From the NCBI GenBank assembly GCA_016713175.1, contig JADJPQ010000008.1, positions 415,087-479,086 on the forward strand: 64,000 nucleotides of DNA, in the 5' to 3' direction. A program made the position numbers and the translations under genes. Below the pieces are notes generated by a model, which did not search any database, had not been told where the DNA came from, and saw only the letters and a program-made list of their open reading frames with translations. Source of the DNA: Planctomycetota bacterium. Its GTDB lineage: Bacteria; Planctomycetota; UBA1135; UBA2386. Of the stretch, positions 63,859-64,000 are shown in pieces. How positions within the stretch are numbered: position 1 is the stretch's first letter; every line of letters begins with the position of its first letter.

Positions 63859-64000
63859 TCAAACCCAGCTGTTGGTCAGCAGTTCACCCATGCCGCCGGC
63901 GCCGGGCACGATGTAGTGCACGTCGTTGAGGCCGCGTTCCTCGTTCGGGAAAGTCCCTGGAATCGAAGCGAGTGCGCGTTCGCTCGACAGGCCGCGGTCG
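63859..64000 (-). CDS. 3' end of a gene, possibly a phosphoribosyltransferase
   Basis: The last 46 codons are in the window and the gene continues past its edge. The tail reads GLNDVHYIVPGAGGMGELL, which loosely resembles the LN...YIVPGLGDAGD ending of uracil phosphoribosyltransferases, but the match is weak and I do not name the gene. It ends just before the CotH gene. Confidence 0.4.
   Translation of the reverse strand, partial: DRGLSSERALASIPGTFPNEERGLNDVHYIVPGAGGMGELLTNSWV

Overview
The window is GC-rich and gene-dense. It carries the 3' part of a ribosomal protein operon followed by about 50 kb of mixed housekeeping and accessory genes. No rRNA, CRISPR array, prophage or intact insertion sequence is visible. 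The gene content suggests a Planctomycetota-like organism: adjacent DUF1501 and DUF1800 genes, a Ser/Thr kinase fused to a sulfatase-modifying (FGE) domain next to an ECF sigma factor, a CotH protein, many lipoproteins and a serine-palmitoyltransferase-like enzyme. This is an inference from families; no rRNA is present to confirm it.

Region 1 (1-8312, +) is the spc/alpha operon: rplE (end), rpsN, rpsH, rplF, rplR, rpsE, rplO, secY, adk, infA, rpmJ, rpsM, rpsK, rpsD, rpoA, rplQ. The rpmD and map genes are not in their usual places. Region 2 (8.3-19.4 kb) holds dnaE (with an apparent one-base frameshift), an alpha-oxoamine synthase, an N-acetylornithine-type carbamoyltransferase, tadA, a DUF1501/DUF1800 pair and a large lipoprotein. 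Region 3 (19.6-25.5 kb) is a conserved RNA/replication/repair block: tRNA-Ser(CGA), SRP RNA, tRNA-Ser(GGA), dnaX, ybaB and a very unusual continuous RecR-HrpB fusion gene.

Region 4 (25.6-36.2 kb) begins with a decayed DUF433/DUF5615 toxin-antitoxin pair running into a HEAT-like lipoprotein. It continues with a TlpA-like thioredoxin, an M28 peptidase, a GNA1162-like lipoprotein, a B3/B4-domain protein, an apparently split RdgC-like pair, a parvulin-type isomerase and envelope proteins. Region 5 (36.4-42.6 kb) is a fatty-acid locus: a PaaK-like CoA ligase, a thiolase and a FadJ-type bifunctional enzyme with ATGA overlaps, divergent from a patatin that ends in a ferredoxin-like domain. Region 6 (42.7-54 kb) holds secreted and envelope unknowns, a second frameshifted gene, an ECF sigma/kinase divergent pair, an intact DUF433/DUF5615 pair and two lipoproteins.

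Region 7 (54-58.2 kb) has DprE2- and DprE1-like epimerase genes followed by an H-NOX sensor overlapping a hybrid histidine kinase that has no sensor domain of its own. Together these last two look like a nitric oxide (or other diatomic gas) signalling pair. Region 8 (58.2-62.1 kb, -) is a probable copper/metal operon: a Cys-rich small protein, a protein with three CPxxGxxT motifs, a 52-residue lipoprotein, a TolC-like outer membrane protein and a multicopper oxidase. The window ends in a CotH-family gene and the 3' end of another gene.

Two frameshifts (dnaE and the gene at 45.4 kb) are each repaired by adding one G to a GGG run, so sequencing error in homopolymers is the simplest reading for both.
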